NCBI RefSeq assembly: GCF_004343775.1
Contig: NZ_PTXL01000004.1
Coordinates: 1 to 64,000 of the forward strand
DNA: 64,000 bases
Direction of reading: 5' to 3'
Source: Burkholderia sp. SRS-46
Lineage (GTDB): Bacteria; Pseudomonadota; Gammaproteobacteria; Burkholderiales; Burkholderiaceae
Numbering within the stretch: the stretch's first letter is position 1; every line of letters begins with the position of its first letter. Shown here one piece after another: positions 49,421 to 58,593 of the stretch. The notes under the pieces are model-generated. The model saw nothing but the letters and a program-made list of their open reading frames with translations. It had not been told where the DNA came from and searched no databases. Position numbers and translations under genes: made by a program.

Positions 49421-49984
49421 ATGGAGGCCATCACGCCCGTGCGAACCGCGCTGGTCGTCATGCATTACCAGACCGACATCCTCGGGCTCTTTCCATCCGT
49501 CGCGCCGGCCTTGCTCGCCAATACGCGCCAGCTGTGCGACGCGGCGCGGGCCAAAGGCGTCGGCATCTATTTCGCCAACCTCCGGTTCAGTCCGGGCTAT
49601 CCGGAAGTCAGCCCGTTGAACAGGAACGGGCAAGGCATCAAGCGACTGGGGCTCTTTACCGAGGACCGGATCGCGCCGGAGCTGGGTCAGCAGGCCAACG
49701 AACCGCTGATCACCGCGCATCGCGCCAGCGTGTTCTTCGGCACCGATCTGGAGGTGCGCTTGTCAGCGCAGGGCGTCGATACGCTGATCCTGGTCGGCAT
49801 TGCGTCGACCGGTGTCGTGCTGTCGTCGGTCGCGTATGCGAGCGACGCGGATTTCCGCCTGTATACGGTCAAGGATTGCTGCTACGACCCGGACCCGGTT
49901 GTACACGAACATCTGTTCTCCACCGCATTCGATTCGCGCACGACGGTGCTGTCGCTCGCGGATGCATTGCGGTTGCTCGCCTAG
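49421..49984 (+). CDS. Isochorismatase-fold protein lacking catalytic Cys and Lys
   Basis: A 187-aa protein of the isochorismatase-like hydrolase fold. The catalytic Asp is kept (D19 in VMHYQTD), and GTDLEVRL and the strand TLILVGIASTG are typical. The Lys expected before the FFGT motif is replaced (H100/R101), and the nucleophile Cys position in G-x-x-T-x-x-C is V132. Isochorismatases such as PhzD also lack the Cys but keep the Lys, so this protein may be non-hydrolytic or use another mechanism. AAGGAG precedes the start. It stands alone. Confidence 0.8.
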   Translation: MEAITPVRTALVVMHYQTDILGLFPSVAPALLANTRQLCDAARAKGVGIYFANLRFSPGYPEVSPLNRNGQGIKRLGLFTEDRIAPELGQQANEPLITAHRASVFFGTDLEVRLSAQGVDTLILVGIASTGVVLSSVAYASDADFRLYTVKDCCYDPDPVVHEHLFSTAFDSRTTVLSLADALRLLA

Positions 49985-50008
49985 ACCCTCGACGTCCTCG
50001 CCAAGACA

Positions 50009-50046
50009 AACCCCGGCCACGCGGCTCATCGCCGCGCGCCGGGGTT
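50009..50046. terminator. Bidirectional terminator between isochorismatase-like gene and opcM
   Basis: AACCCCGGC and GCCGGGGTT form the outer stem and CGCGGC/GCCGCG the inner stem, around a TCATC loop. It separates convergent genes and probably ends the efflux operon transcript. Confidence 0.6.
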
Positions 50047-50095
50047 CGATTCCCACGCGGGCGATGCCTCCTGCCGCATCGCCCGCCTCACACGC

Positions 50096-51631
50096 TCACC
50101 GCGCGGCAACTTCCGCCTTGCCGCTCGCCGCATTGCCGACCGCCGTGGGGGCATCCCCCCACCCGCCGCCCAACGCGCGAATCAGGTTCACGGTCGACAC
50201 CGCCTGCGTGCCGGTCAGCGCATTCGACTGCAGCTGCGACACGAGCACCGAGCGTTCGCTGTCGATCACGTCGAGATAGCTGACCTCGCCTTCCTGATAC
50301 TGCGTGCGCGACAGCGTCGCCGCGCGCCGCGACGCGTTGACGGCCGCATCCTGTGCGCGGATCTGGTCGTCGAGCAGCCGCAGGTCCGCGAGATTGTCCT
50401 CGACCTCGCGGAACGCGACGAGCACCTGCTGCCGGTAGTTCGCCACTTGCTCGTCGTATTGCGCGCGCGCCTGCTGCACGCCGGCCGCACGCCGCCCACC
50501 GTCGAACAGCGGCAGCGTGAGTGCCGTGCCCGCGAACGGCCCGAGCAGGAACGTGCGGCTCGACCACATGAACAGGTCGCCGAGCGTCGACGCTTCGAAG
50601 CCCGCCGCACCGGTGATGTCCAGCTTCGGGAAGTACGCCGACTTCGCGAGCCCGATGCGCGCATTCGCCGCCGCCATCGCGCGCTCGGCCGCCGCCACGT
50701 CAGGGCGCCGTTCGAGCAGCGCCGACGGCAGGCCCGCCGGCACCTTCATCATGACCGGCACGAGCGGCGTTTCCTTGAACGCGAAATCCGCCGGCGCCTT
50801 GCCGAGCAGGATCGCGAGCGCGTGCTCCGACGCCGCGCGGCGACGCGCGACGCCCACCGCATCGGCCTGCGCGGTCGCCAGCTCGTTCTTCGCGCGCGAC
50901 ACGTCGAGCTCGCTGATGTCGCCCTCGTTGAAGCGGCGCTGCACGAGCTTCAGCGCCTGGTCGCGCAGCTCGACCGTGCGGCGGTACAGATCCTGGTCGG
51001 AATCGAGCCGGCGCAGCTCGAAGTAGTTCTGCGCGACGTCCGCCTGCAGCGCGAGCTGCACCGAGCGGAACAGCGCCTCGCTCTGCGCCTGGTCCGCACG
51101 CGACGCCTCGACGTTGCGGCCCACGCGGCCGAACAGGTCCGCCTCATACGACACCGTGCCCTGCGCGCGCCACAGCGTCGCGGTGGTCGGGCCGCTGCCC
51201 TGCGGCAGCGACTGCGACGCCGACGACAGCCCCTGGCGGGTCGGCCCGAAACCGGCGCCGACCTGCGGGAACCACTGCGAGCGTGCGGAGCGGGTGGCCG
51301 CGCGCGCTTCCTCGACGCGCGCCGCCGCGGCCTTCAGGTTCTGGTTCGCGGCGAGCGCCTGGGCCTCGAGCGCATCGAGCACCGGATCGCCGAACGCCTT
51401 CCACCATTCGCCGCGATGCGCGGCATCCGACGGCTCGGCGGTCTTCCACGTGCCGGCCTGCTCGCCGGCCGCGAGCACGGGCGCTTCCTTGAACGCGGCG
51501 GGCGTCGCGACGTCCGGCCGCTGGTAGTCGGGCCCCACCGCGCAGGCGGCGAGCAGCGACACGAGCAGCCCGCTCGCCGCCGCCATCCGCGCAATACGCA
51601 CCAGGCCGTTTTCGATACGAATCGTGTTCAT
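50096..51631 (-). CDS. opcM: RND outer-membrane channel lipoprotein (OpcM-like)
   Basis: A 511-aa outer-membrane efflux factor of the NodT/OprM type. A lipoprotein signal ends at the lipobox LLAAC, with C30 the acylated residue. Two OEP repeats follow, giving the trimeric barrel and periplasmic tunnel (AARVEEARAATRSARSQWFPQV and RRAATLSRTQYQEGEVSYLDVIDSERSV are the typical coiled-coil ends). It is the last gene of the efflux operon, 10 bp after ceoB. In Burkholderia this arrangement (llpE, adaptor, pump, channel) matches CeoAB-OpcM/BpeEF-OprC, linked to chloramphenicol, trimethoprim and fluoroquinolone efflux. Confidence 0.88.
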   Translation of the reverse strand: MNTIRIENGLVRIARMAAASGLLVSLLAACAVGPDYQRPDVATPAAFKEAPVLAAGEQAGTWKTAEPSDAAHRGEWWKAFGDPVLDALEAQALAANQNLKAAAARVEEARAATRSARSQWFPQVGAGFGPTRQGLSSASQSLPQGSGPTTATLWRAQGTVSYEADLFGRVGRNVEASRADQAQSEALFRSVQLALQADVAQNYFELRRLDSDQDLYRRTVELRDQALKLVQRRFNEGDISELDVSRAKNELATAQADAVGVARRRAASEHALAILLGKAPADFAFKETPLVPVMMKVPAGLPSALLERRPDVAAAERAMAAANARIGLAKSAYFPKLDITGAAGFEASTLGDLFMWSSRTFLLGPFAGTALTLPLFDGGRRAAGVQQARAQYDEQVANYRQQVLVAFREVEDNLADLRLLDDQIRAQDAAVNASRRAATLSRTQYQEGEVSYLDVIDSERSVLVSQLQSNALTGTQAVSTVNLIRALGGGWGDAPTAVGNAASGKAEVAAR

Positions 51632-51641
51632 CTTGTTGTCC

Positions 51642-54600
51642 TCAAGCATCCGGCGCCGGTACGCCATAGCCGGCCGAATCCTTGCCGGCGACGTGAATCT
51701 TGCCGCCCGCGAGCGTGCGCAGCACCACATAGAACACCGGCGTCAGCATCAGGCCGAACAGCGTCACGCCGAGCATCCCGAAGAACACCGCGACGCCCAT
51801 CGCATGGCGCATCTCCGCGCCCGCGCCGGTCGACGTGACGAGCGGCACCACGCCCATGATGAACGCGATCGACGTCATCAGGATCGGCCGCAGCCGCAGC
51901 CGGCTCGCCTCGATCGCCGCTTCTAACGGTGTCCTGCCGTCATGCTCCAGCTCGCGCGCGAACTCGACGATCAGGATCGCGTTCTTCGCCGACAGCCCCA
52001 CCAGCACCATCAGGCCGATCTGCGTGAAGATGTTGTTGTCGCCCTGCGTGAGCCACACGCCGGTGAGCGCCGACAGGATGCTCATCGGCACGATCAGGAT
52101 CACCGCGAGCGGCAGCGTCAGGCTTTCATACAACGCGGCGAGCACGAGGAACACCAGCAGCACGCTGATCGGGAACACCCAGATCGCCGAATCGCCCGCG
52201 AGGATCTGCTGGTACGTGAGGTCGGTCCACTCGAACCGCACGCCGCGCGGCAGCGTCTCGTGCGCGATCCGCTCGATCGCCGCCTGCGCCTGCCCCGACG
52301 AGAAGCCGGGCGCCGGGCCGCCGTTGATGTCGCCCGCCGTGTAGCCGTTGTAGCGCACCACCATCTCGGGGCCGAACGTCGGCGTCACCGTGACGAGCGA
52401 CGACAGCGGCACCATCTCGCCGGCGGCGTTGCGCGTCTTCAGCTGCAGGATGTCGTCCGCGCGCTGGCGGAACGGCGCATCCGCCTGCACGCGCACCTGG
52501 TACACGCGGCCGAAGCGGTTGAAGTCGTTCACGTACAGCGAGCCGAGATACACCTGCATCGTGTTGAACACGTCGGTGACCGACACGCCGAGCTGCTTCG
52601 CCTTCACGCGATCGAGATCGACGTTGAGCTGCGGCACGTTGATCTGGTAACTCGTAAACAGCGGGCCGAGCTCCGGCGCCTGACGCGCGCGCTTGATGAA
52701 GTCGTTGGTCGCATCGGCGAGCTTCGCGTAGCCGACCGCGCCGCGATCCTCGATCTGCAGCTTGAAGCCGCCGAGCGTACCGAGGCCGAGCACCGGCGGC
52801 GGCGGGAACACCGCGACGAACGAATCCTTGATCGCGCCGTACTGCTGGTTCAGCGCACCCGCGATCGCGCCGGCCGACAGCGCCTTGCCATGCCGCTCCG
52901 AGAACGGCTTCAGCGTGACGAACACGATGCCCGCGCTCGAGCTGTTCGTGAAGCCGTTCACCGACAGGCCCGGGAACGCCACCGCGCTCTGGACGCCCGG
53001 CTGCTTCAGCGCGATCGCGCCCATGTCGCGGATCACCTTCTCGGTGCGGTCGAGCGATGCGCCGTTCGGCAGCTGCGCGAACGCGATCAGGTATTCCTTG
53101 TCCTGCGCGGGCACGAAGCCGCCCGGCACGGCCTTCGACACGAGCACCGTCGCACCGACCAGCGCGACGTACACGCCGAGCATCACGGCCTTCCTCGACA
53201 GCACGCCGCGCACGCCGTGGCCGTAGTGCTCCGCGCCACGATGGAACACCTTGTTGAAGCGCTTGAAGAAGCCGCCGAGCACGCGGTTCATCACGCGCGT
53301 CAGCCAGTCCTCCTTGTCGCCATGGCCCTTCAGCAGGATCGCGGCCAGCGCCGGCGACAGCGTCAGCGAGTTGAACGCCGAGATCACCGTCGAGATCGCG
53401 ATCGTCATCGCGAACTGCTTGTAGAACTGACCGGTCAGGCCCGACATGAACGCGAGCGGCACGAACACGGCGACGAGCGTCAGCGCGATCGCGATGATCG
53501 GCCCGCTCACTTCCTGCATCGCCTTGTAGGTCGCCTGACGCGCGGTCATCCCGTTCTCGATGTTGCGCTCGACGTTCTCGACCACGACGATCGCATCGTC
53601 CACCACGATCCCGATCGCGAGCACCATCCCGAACAGCGACAGCGCGTTGATCGAATACCCGAAGCCGAGCAGCAGCGAGAACGTGCCGACGATCGACACC
53701 GGCACCGCGATCAGCGGAATGATCGACGCGCGCCAGGTCTGCAGGAACACGATCACGACGATCACGACCAGCGCGATCGCTTCGAGCAGCGTGTGCACGA
53801 CCGCCTTGATCGACGAGCGCACGAACTGCGTCGGGTCATAGACGATCTTGTAGTCGACGCCCGCCGGCATGTCCTGCTTCAGCTCGGCCATCGTCTTGCG
53901 GACTTCGTCCGAGATCTGCAGCGAGTTCGCGCCCGGCGACTGGTTGATCGCCATCGCGACGGCCGGCTTGTTGTCGAGCAGCGAGCGCAGCCCGTACTCG
54001 GACGCATCGAGCTGGATCCGCGCGATGTCGCGCAGGTGCGTGACGCCGCCGTCCGGCGTCGTCTTCACGACGATGTCGCCGAATTCCTCTTCCGTCTGCA
54101 GGCGGCCGCGCGCGTTCACCGACAGTTGCAGCGGCGTGCCCGGCAGCGACGGCGACGCGCCGATCACGCCGGCCGCGACCTGCACGTTCTGCTCGCGGAT
54201 CGCCTGCACGACGTCCTCGGCGGCAAGGCCGCGCTGCGCGACCTTCTGCGGATCGAGCCATACGCGCATCGCGTAGTCGCCCGAGCCCCACAGCTGCACC
54301 TGGCCGACGCCCTGGATCCGCGACAGGCGATCCTTCACGTTGATCAGCGCGTAGTTGCGCAGGTACGTCATGTCGTAGCGGTTGTCCGGCGAGATCAGGT
54401 GCACGACCATCGTCAGCGTCGGCGAGCTCTTCACCGTCGTGATGCCGAGCCGCTGCACGTCTTCCGGCAGGCGCGGCAGCGCCTGGTTCACGCGGTTCTG
54501 CACGAGCTGCGTGGCCTTGTCCGGATCGGTGCCGAGCTTGAACGTGACGGTGATCGTCATGTTGCCGTCGCTGTTCGCCTGCGACTGCATGTACAGCATG

Positions 54601-54827
54601 TCCTCGACGCCGTTGATCTGCTCCTCCAGCGGCGACGCGACCGTCTCGGCGATCACCTTCGGGTTCGCGCCCGGATACTGCGCCTTGACGATCACCGACG
54701 GCGGCACGACTTCGGGGTATTCCGAAATCGGCAGCAGGAACATCGCGATCACCCCGCCGAGCAGGATGATCACCGATAGCACCCCTGCGAAGATCGGTCG
54801 ATCGATAAAGAATTTGGAAATGTTCAT
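51642..54827 (-). CDS. ceoB: RND inner-membrane efflux pump (CeoB/BpeF-like)
   Basis: A 1061-aa HAE1-type RND pump with 12 expected membrane helices and two large periplasmic loops. It begins MNISKFFIDRPIFAGVLS. The TM4 proton-relay aspartates are in GIVVDDAIVVVENVERN (near 400-410), and SGLTGQFYKQFAMTIAISTVISAFNSLTLSPA is the family's TM6 region. It exchanges protons for drugs captured from the periplasm or inner membrane. The start at 54827 rejects an Arg-rich upstream extension. A very long plus-strand open frame across this gene is its GC-driven shadow. Confidence 0.92.
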   Translation of the reverse strand: MNISKFFIDRPIFAGVLSVIILLGGVIAMFLLPISEYPEVVPPSVIVKAQYPGANPKVIAETVASPLEEQINGVEDMLYMQSQANSDGNMTITVTFKLGTDPDKATQLVQNRVNQALPRLPEDVQRLGITTVKSSPTLTMVVHLISPDNRYDMTYLRNYALINVKDRLSRIQGVGQVQLWGSGDYAMRVWLDPQKVAQRGLAAEDVVQAIREQNVQVAAGVIGASPSLPGTPLQLSVNARGRLQTEEEFGDIVVKTTPDGGVTHLRDIARIQLDASEYGLRSLLDNKPAVAMAINQSPGANSLQISDEVRKTMAELKQDMPAGVDYKIVYDPTQFVRSSIKAVVHTLLEAIALVVIVVIVFLQTWRASIIPLIAVPVSIVGTFSLLLGFGYSINALSLFGMVLAIGIVVDDAIVVVENVERNIENGMTARQATYKAMQEVSGPIIAIALTLVAVFVPLAFMSGLTGQFYKQFAMTIAISTVISAFNSLTLSPALAAILLKGHGDKEDWLTRVMNRVLGGFFKRFNKVFHRGAEHYGHGVRGVLSRKAVMLGVYVALVGATVLVSKAVPGGFVPAQDKEYLIAFAQLPNGASLDRTEKVIRDMGAIALKQPGVQSAVAFPGLSVNGFTNSSSAGIVFVTLKPFSERHGKALSAGAIAGALNQQYGAIKDSFVAVFPPPPVLGLGTLGGFKLQIEDRGAVGYAKLADATNDFIKRARQAPELGPLFTSYQINVPQLNVDLDRVKAKQLGVSVTDVFNTMQVYLGSLYVNDFNRFGRVYQVRVQADAPFRQRADDILQLKTRNAAGEMVPLSSLVTVTPTFGPEMVVRYNGYTAGDINGGPAPGFSSGQAQAAIERIAHETLPRGVRFEWTDLTYQQILAGDSAIWVFPISVLLVFLVLAALYESLTLPLAVILIVPMSILSALTGVWLTQGDNNIFTQIGLMVLVGLSAKNAILIVEFARELEHDGRTPLEAAIEASRLRLRPILMTSIAFIMGVVPLVTSTGAGAEMRHAMGVAVFFGMLGVTLFGLMLTPVFYVVLRTLAGGKIHVAGKDSAGYGVPAPDA

Positions 54828-54873
54828 GGATGGCTCTGTCTGGTTCGACGCGAAAACGTGGCGGGCGGGCCGC

Positions 54874-56091
54874 TTACGAATTCGCCTTCGCCGGCGCAGC
54901 GGGCTTCGCGTTGTCCGCGAGCGGCGCGGGCGCCGCATCACCGCCGGTCATCGGCACCATGTGCGGCTTGACCTGCTCGCCCGGGCGCACGCGCTGCGTG
55001 CCGTTCACGATCACGCGGTCGCCGGCGGCGAGGCCGCTGACGATCACGCGGCGGTTGCCGTGCTGCATGCCCTGCTGCACTTCGCGGTACGACACGCGGC
55101 CCTGCTGGTCGACGACGAACACGAACTTCTTGTCCTGGTCGGTGTTGATCGCCGCATCGTCGACGAGCAGCGCCTGGTGCGGCGCGCTGCCGCCCACCTT
55201 CACGCGTGCGTAGAGGCCCGGCACCAGCGCACCGTCGGCGTTGTCGAAGCGCGCGCGCACGCGGATCGTGCCCGACGACGTGTCGAGCCGGTTGTCGACC
55301 GAGTCGATCACGCCGCTTCTCGAATAGCCGCTCTCGTTCGCGAGGCCCAGCTCGACCGGCACCTTGCGGCCGTCGCGCGCGCCGCCGATGTATTGCAGGT
55401 AGGTCTGCTCGTCCGCGTCGAACGATGCGTAGATCGGCGACACCGACACGAGCGTCGTCAGCGGCGCGGCCGATGCGCCGGCCGACACGACGTTGCCGAC
55501 CGTGATCTCCGCGCGCGACACGCGGCCCGACACGGGGGCGACGATCCGCGTGTAGCCGAGATTGATGCGCGCGGTCTCGAGCGCGGCTTCCGCGGCCTTC
55601 AGGTTCGCGCTCGCCTCGCGCGCGCCGTTCTGCTTCTCGTCGTAGTCGCGCTTCGCGATCGCGTTGTCGCCGATCAGCCGCTGCGCGCGCTGCCAGTCGG
55701 TTTGCGCGTAGCCGTTGCGCGCCTGCGCGGCCGCGAGCTGCGCGGCCGCGCGATCGGTTTCGGCCTGGTACGGGCGCGGGTCGATCACGAACAGCACGTC
55801 GCCTTTCTTCACGAGCGCGCCGTCCTTGAAGTTGACCGACACGATCGTGCCCGACACCTGCGGGCGGACGTCGACCTTCTCGACCGCTTCGAGACGGCCC
55901 GAGTAGGCCTGCCAGTCGGTCACGGTCTGCGGCACGACGGTCGCGACGTCGACTTCGGGCAGCGGCGCCGCCTGTTTCTCGGGCGCGCTCGCATTGACGC
56001 GCAGCGCGCCGAACGTGCCCAGCCCGACGACGGCGAGCGTCGCGATCGCGGCAACCGCGATCCGGGTGCGAGGGGTGCGTAGGATGGCCAT
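54874..56091 (-). CDS. ceoA: RND periplasmic adaptor (CeoA/BpeE-like)
   Basis: A 405-aa membrane-fusion protein that joins the pump to the outer-membrane channel. An N-terminal membrane anchor or signal (about 10-32) is followed by the split lipoyl domain (VRPQVSGTIVSVNFKDGALVKKGDVLFVIDPRPYQ and VAPVSGRVSRAEITVGNVV), the alpha-hairpin between them (about 105-165), a beta barrel and a membrane-proximal domain. No lipobox Cys is evident. GGAGA lies 5 nt before the start. It follows llpE by 31 bp in the same operon. Confidence 0.9.
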   Translation of the reverse strand: MAILRTPRTRIAVAAIATLAVVGLGTFGALRVNASAPEKQAAPLPEVDVATVVPQTVTDWQAYSGRLEAVEKVDVRPQVSGTIVSVNFKDGALVKKGDVLFVIDPRPYQAETDRAAAQLAAAQARNGYAQTDWQRAQRLIGDNAIAKRDYDEKQNGAREASANLKAAEAALETARINLGYTRIVAPVSGRVSRAEITVGNVVSAGASAAPLTTLVSVSPIYASFDADEQTYLQYIGGARDGRKVPVELGLANESGYSRSGVIDSVDNRLDTSSGTIRVRARFDNADGALVPGLYARVKVGGSAPHQALLVDDAAINTDQDKKFVFVVDQQGRVSYREVQQGMQHGNRRVIVSGLAAGDRVIVNGTQRVRPGEQVKPHMVPMTGGDAAPAPLADNAKPAAPAKANS

Positions 56092-56122
56092 ATGGATCTC
56101 CAGTGAGCGTGGATTGGTTTGG

Positions 56123-56995
56123 TTATTCGATTCGATTCGCGATTCGGTTCGGCTGGCACGCCTGGAAGCGGCACTGGAAGAAGCGCACGGCTTCCTCGAA
56201 CGCGGCCTCGTGCGTCGCGAGCGCCGCGTGCGTGATGTCGGGATAGCGGATCACCTGCGTGAGCACGCCGGACGAGATCAGGCAGCCCGCGTATTTCTCC
56301 GCCTCGACGTGCAGCACGTCGTTCTGCGCGGTGACGATCAGCGTCGGCGGCAGGCCCGCGAGGCGCACCGATTCGAGCGGCGCCGCATACGGGTGCATGC
56401 GCTGCGACGCCTGCGGCAGGTACGCGCGATAGCACGCCGCGCATTCGCGCGCGGTGATGTCGGACGCGAGGCGCTCGGCGTCGCCGATGCGCGTCATGCT
56501 CGGGTCGAGCATCGGCGCGAACAGCGCCTGCGCGGCGATCGGCACGTCGCCGCGGTCGCGCGCGATGAACGCGAGACAGTTCGCGAGCTGGCCGCCCGCG
56601 TCATGGCCGGCGACGCCGATCTTCTTCGGATTGCCGCCGAACGCGCGGGCGCGGGTCGTGGCCCACACCGCCGCGCGATACGCATCCTCCGGCGCGGCCG
56701 GAAACGGATGCGCGGGCGCCAGCGAATAGTCGACGGAGACTACGAGCGCTGGTAAGCGTTCTGCTAAAAAACGCGCGGCGAAATCGGCGTCGTCGAGCGT
56801 GCCGCGCACGAAGCCGCCGCCGTGGAAGTAAAGCACTACCGGCAGCCCGGTCTTGTCGGGGCGGCGATAGATACGCAGCGCAATGTCCTGCGCATAGCCG
56901 GGGATTTCCACCTCGGCAACCGTCAACGCCGCGCCGGCATTGGCATCGGCCGGCAGCGCGGCTTTCAGGAATTTGCTGAATTCAGAAGCGTCCAT
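56123..56995 (-). CDS. llpE: LlpE-like alpha/beta hydrolase, Ser replaced by Asp
   Basis: A 290-aa protein of the hormone-sensitive-lipase type, first gene of the efflux operon, matching llpE, the lipase-like gene that leads the ceo/bpeEF operons. The oxyanion motif HGGG (58-61) is intact and the late YPDITHAAL His is present. The nucleophile motif GDSAGG reads GHDAGG (130-135), so Asp132 replaces the usual Ser. A normal esterase mechanism is therefore unlikely. It has no signal peptide. Its link to efflux is unknown; it may bind or modify an effector. Confidence 0.85.
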   Translation of the reverse strand: MDASEFSKFLKAALPADANAGAALTVAEVEIPGYAQDIALRIYRRPDKTGLPVVLYFHGGGFVRGTLDDADFAARFLAERLPALVVSVDYSLAPAHPFPAAPEDAYRAAVWATTRARAFGGNPKKIGVAGHDAGGQLANCLAFIARDRGDVPIAAQALFAPMLDPSMTRIGDAERLASDITARECAACYRAYLPQASQRMHPYAAPLESVRLAGLPPTLIVTAQNDVLHVEAEKYAGCLISSGVLTQVIRYPDITHAALATHEAAFEEAVRFFQCRFQACQPNRIANRIE

Positions 56996-57048
56996 GAGGA
57001 AACGGCATCCATTTCAAGATGGATCGCATTCTGGGTCCGGCAGACATC

Positions 57049-57070
57049 CGGATAAATGCCTATAATCCGG
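57049..57070. promoter_or_regulatory. CCGGAT-N10-ATCCGG site over a TATAAT box, ceoR-llpE spacer
   Basis: Perfect 6-bp arms (57049-57054, 57065-57070) overlap TATAAT (57061-57066), oriented toward the LysR gene. The geometry fits a LysR-type (T-N11-A) site through which the regulator could control both itself and the divergent llpE-ceoAB-opcM operon. Confidence 0.55.
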
Positions 57071-57163
57071 CAACACAATTCAACGACTCCGAACAATCCC
57101 AGGCTGCGTTCACCTCGAGGTGGCGCAGCCTTGTCGTTCGGTCAGTCCAATGCGGAGGTTGTG

Positions 57164-58168
57164 ATGGATCGGCTACAGGCCATGCAGGTGTTTACACGCG
57201 TCGTCGACACGAGCAGCTTCACCAAGGCGGCGGAAACGCTCGGTCTGCCGCGGGCCTCCGTCACGACGATCATCCAGAACCTCGAGGCGTTCCTCGGCGT
57301 GCGGCTGATGCACCGGACCACCCGCCGGCTGTCGCTGACGCCCGACGGCGCCGCGTACTACGAACGGTGCGTGCGGATCCTCGCGGACGTCGAGGAAACC
57401 GAAGCGAGCTTCCAGAACAACAATCGCAAGCCGCACGGAAAGTTGCGTGTCGACATGCCGGGCTCGCTCGGGCGGCTGGTCGTGATCCCCGCGCTGTGCG
57501 AATTCCACGATCGCTATCCTGACATCGACCTGCAGCTCGGCCTGACGGACCGCCCGGTCGACCTGCTGCAGGAAGGCGTCGACTGCGTGATAAGGGTCGG
57601 TGCATTGCAGGATTCGTCGCTCGTCGCGCGCCGCGTCGGCCTGTTCGAAGGCACGTCGGTCGCGTCGCCCGCGTATCTCGAGAAGTACGGCGAGCCGCAG
57701 TCGATCGAGGACCTGAGCCAGCACAAGGCGGTCAACTACTTCTCGAACCGCACCGGCCGGATGATCGACTGGACGTTCCTGATCGACGGCAAGGAAGTCG
57801 AGGTCAAGATGAACGCGGTCGTGTCGGTGAACGACGCGGATGCCTACGTGACCTGCGGGCTCGAAGGCTTCGGGATGATCCAGCCGCCGCTGTTCATGGT
57901 GCTGCCGTACCTGCGCGACGGCCGGCTGAAGGAAGTGATGCCCGGCTACAAGCCGCTGCCGATGCCGATCTCGGTCGTGTATCCGCACAGCCGCCATCTG
58001 TCGCCGAAAGTGCGCGTGTTCGTCGACTGGGTGGCCGAGGTGTTCGACCGCTGCCCGCTGCTGAGCGGCAAGAAGGGCCTCGACGCGACCTGCACGAAGC
58101 GCACGTTCGAGGATGCCGAACGCGCGCCGGCGCTCGACACGCCGGTGCTCAACGAGTGGGTGGCATGA
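57164..58168 (+). CDS. ceoR: LysR-family regulator of the efflux operon (CeoR/BpeT-like)
   Basis: A 334-aa LysR-type regulator. The winged helix (about 1-60) contains RVVDTSSFTKAAETLGLPRASVTTIIQNLEAFLG, and the effector domain (about 90-300) has the usual IGLTDRPVDLLQEGVDCVIRVG-like pattern. A basic C-terminal tail extends beyond the common 300-residue length. GGAGG lies 6 nt before the start. It is divergent from llpE, the same layout as the BpeT/CeoR regulators of Burkholderia RND pumps, so it is the likely activator of this operon. Confidence 0.88.
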   Translation: MDRLQAMQVFTRVVDTSSFTKAAETLGLPRASVTTIIQNLEAFLGVRLMHRTTRRLSLTPDGAAYYERCVRILADVEETEASFQNNNRKPHGKLRVDMPGSLGRLVVIPALCEFHDRYPDIDLQLGLTDRPVDLLQEGVDCVIRVGALQDSSLVARRVGLFEGTSVASPAYLEKYGEPQSIEDLSQHKAVNYFSNRTGRMIDWTFLIDGKEVEVKMNAVVSVNDADAYVTCGLEGFGMIQPPLFMVLPYLRDGRLKEVMPGYKPLPMPISVVYPHSRHLSPKVRVFVDWVAEVFDRCPLLSGKKGLDATCTKRTFEDAERAPALDTPVLNEWVA

Positions 58169-58593
58169 CGCATTGAACGCGGACTTGCCGGCCATGCGGC
58201 CGGCATCCGCCCTTCATCACGCCGGACGTGGCCATGGGCCCGTCCGGCGTTTCCGTTTACGCACCACACCTTTGCGCTGATCGCGACAATCGCGCGACCT
58301 GCGTCACCTGCGCGCCGTCCACACCGCACCGCGACATGCGGCGGCCGCCGCTCGCGCCCGCCTGGCGGCGCCAAGCGGCCGCGCGGCGCCACCGCGCCCG
58401 ATAACCCTGCGCGTGGCGCGGGAAACGATTGTTCCACTGGATCGACAATTCAATTCGTCGCGGCGGCATTTATCGCCCGCCGGCCGACTCTTAGAGTAAA
58501 CCCTGTCGCGCAACGGATTGCGCACCGAATCGAAACTTTGTACGGGACCGGAACGCGCGCCACGCGCGCCGACCGGTCGACAGGAGTCACATC
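58169..58593. other. 425-bp intergenic region, terminator and unresolved leader
   Basis: Besides the terminator at 58219 I see no gene. The segment 58430-58500 is less GC-rich and may hold the promoter for the DUF4148 gene. No convincing -35/-10 pair stands out. Confidence 0.4.
58219..58250 (+). terminator. Terminator after ceoR
   Basis: ACGCCGGACG (58219-58228) pairs with CGTCCGGCGT (58241-58250), followed by TTCCGTTT. The inner TGGCCATGGGCC can pair in part. Confidence 0.65.

Noticed and set aside
49357..50283. 308-aa plus-strand ORF
   Set aside because: Out-of-frame shadow of the isochorismatase-fold gene running into opcM; Arg-rich with no motif.
51942..54779. 945-aa plus-strand open frame
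   Set aside because: It runs exactly antisense to ceoB. The sequence is His/Arg/Asp-rich with no family motif, the signature of a GC-rich shadow frame.
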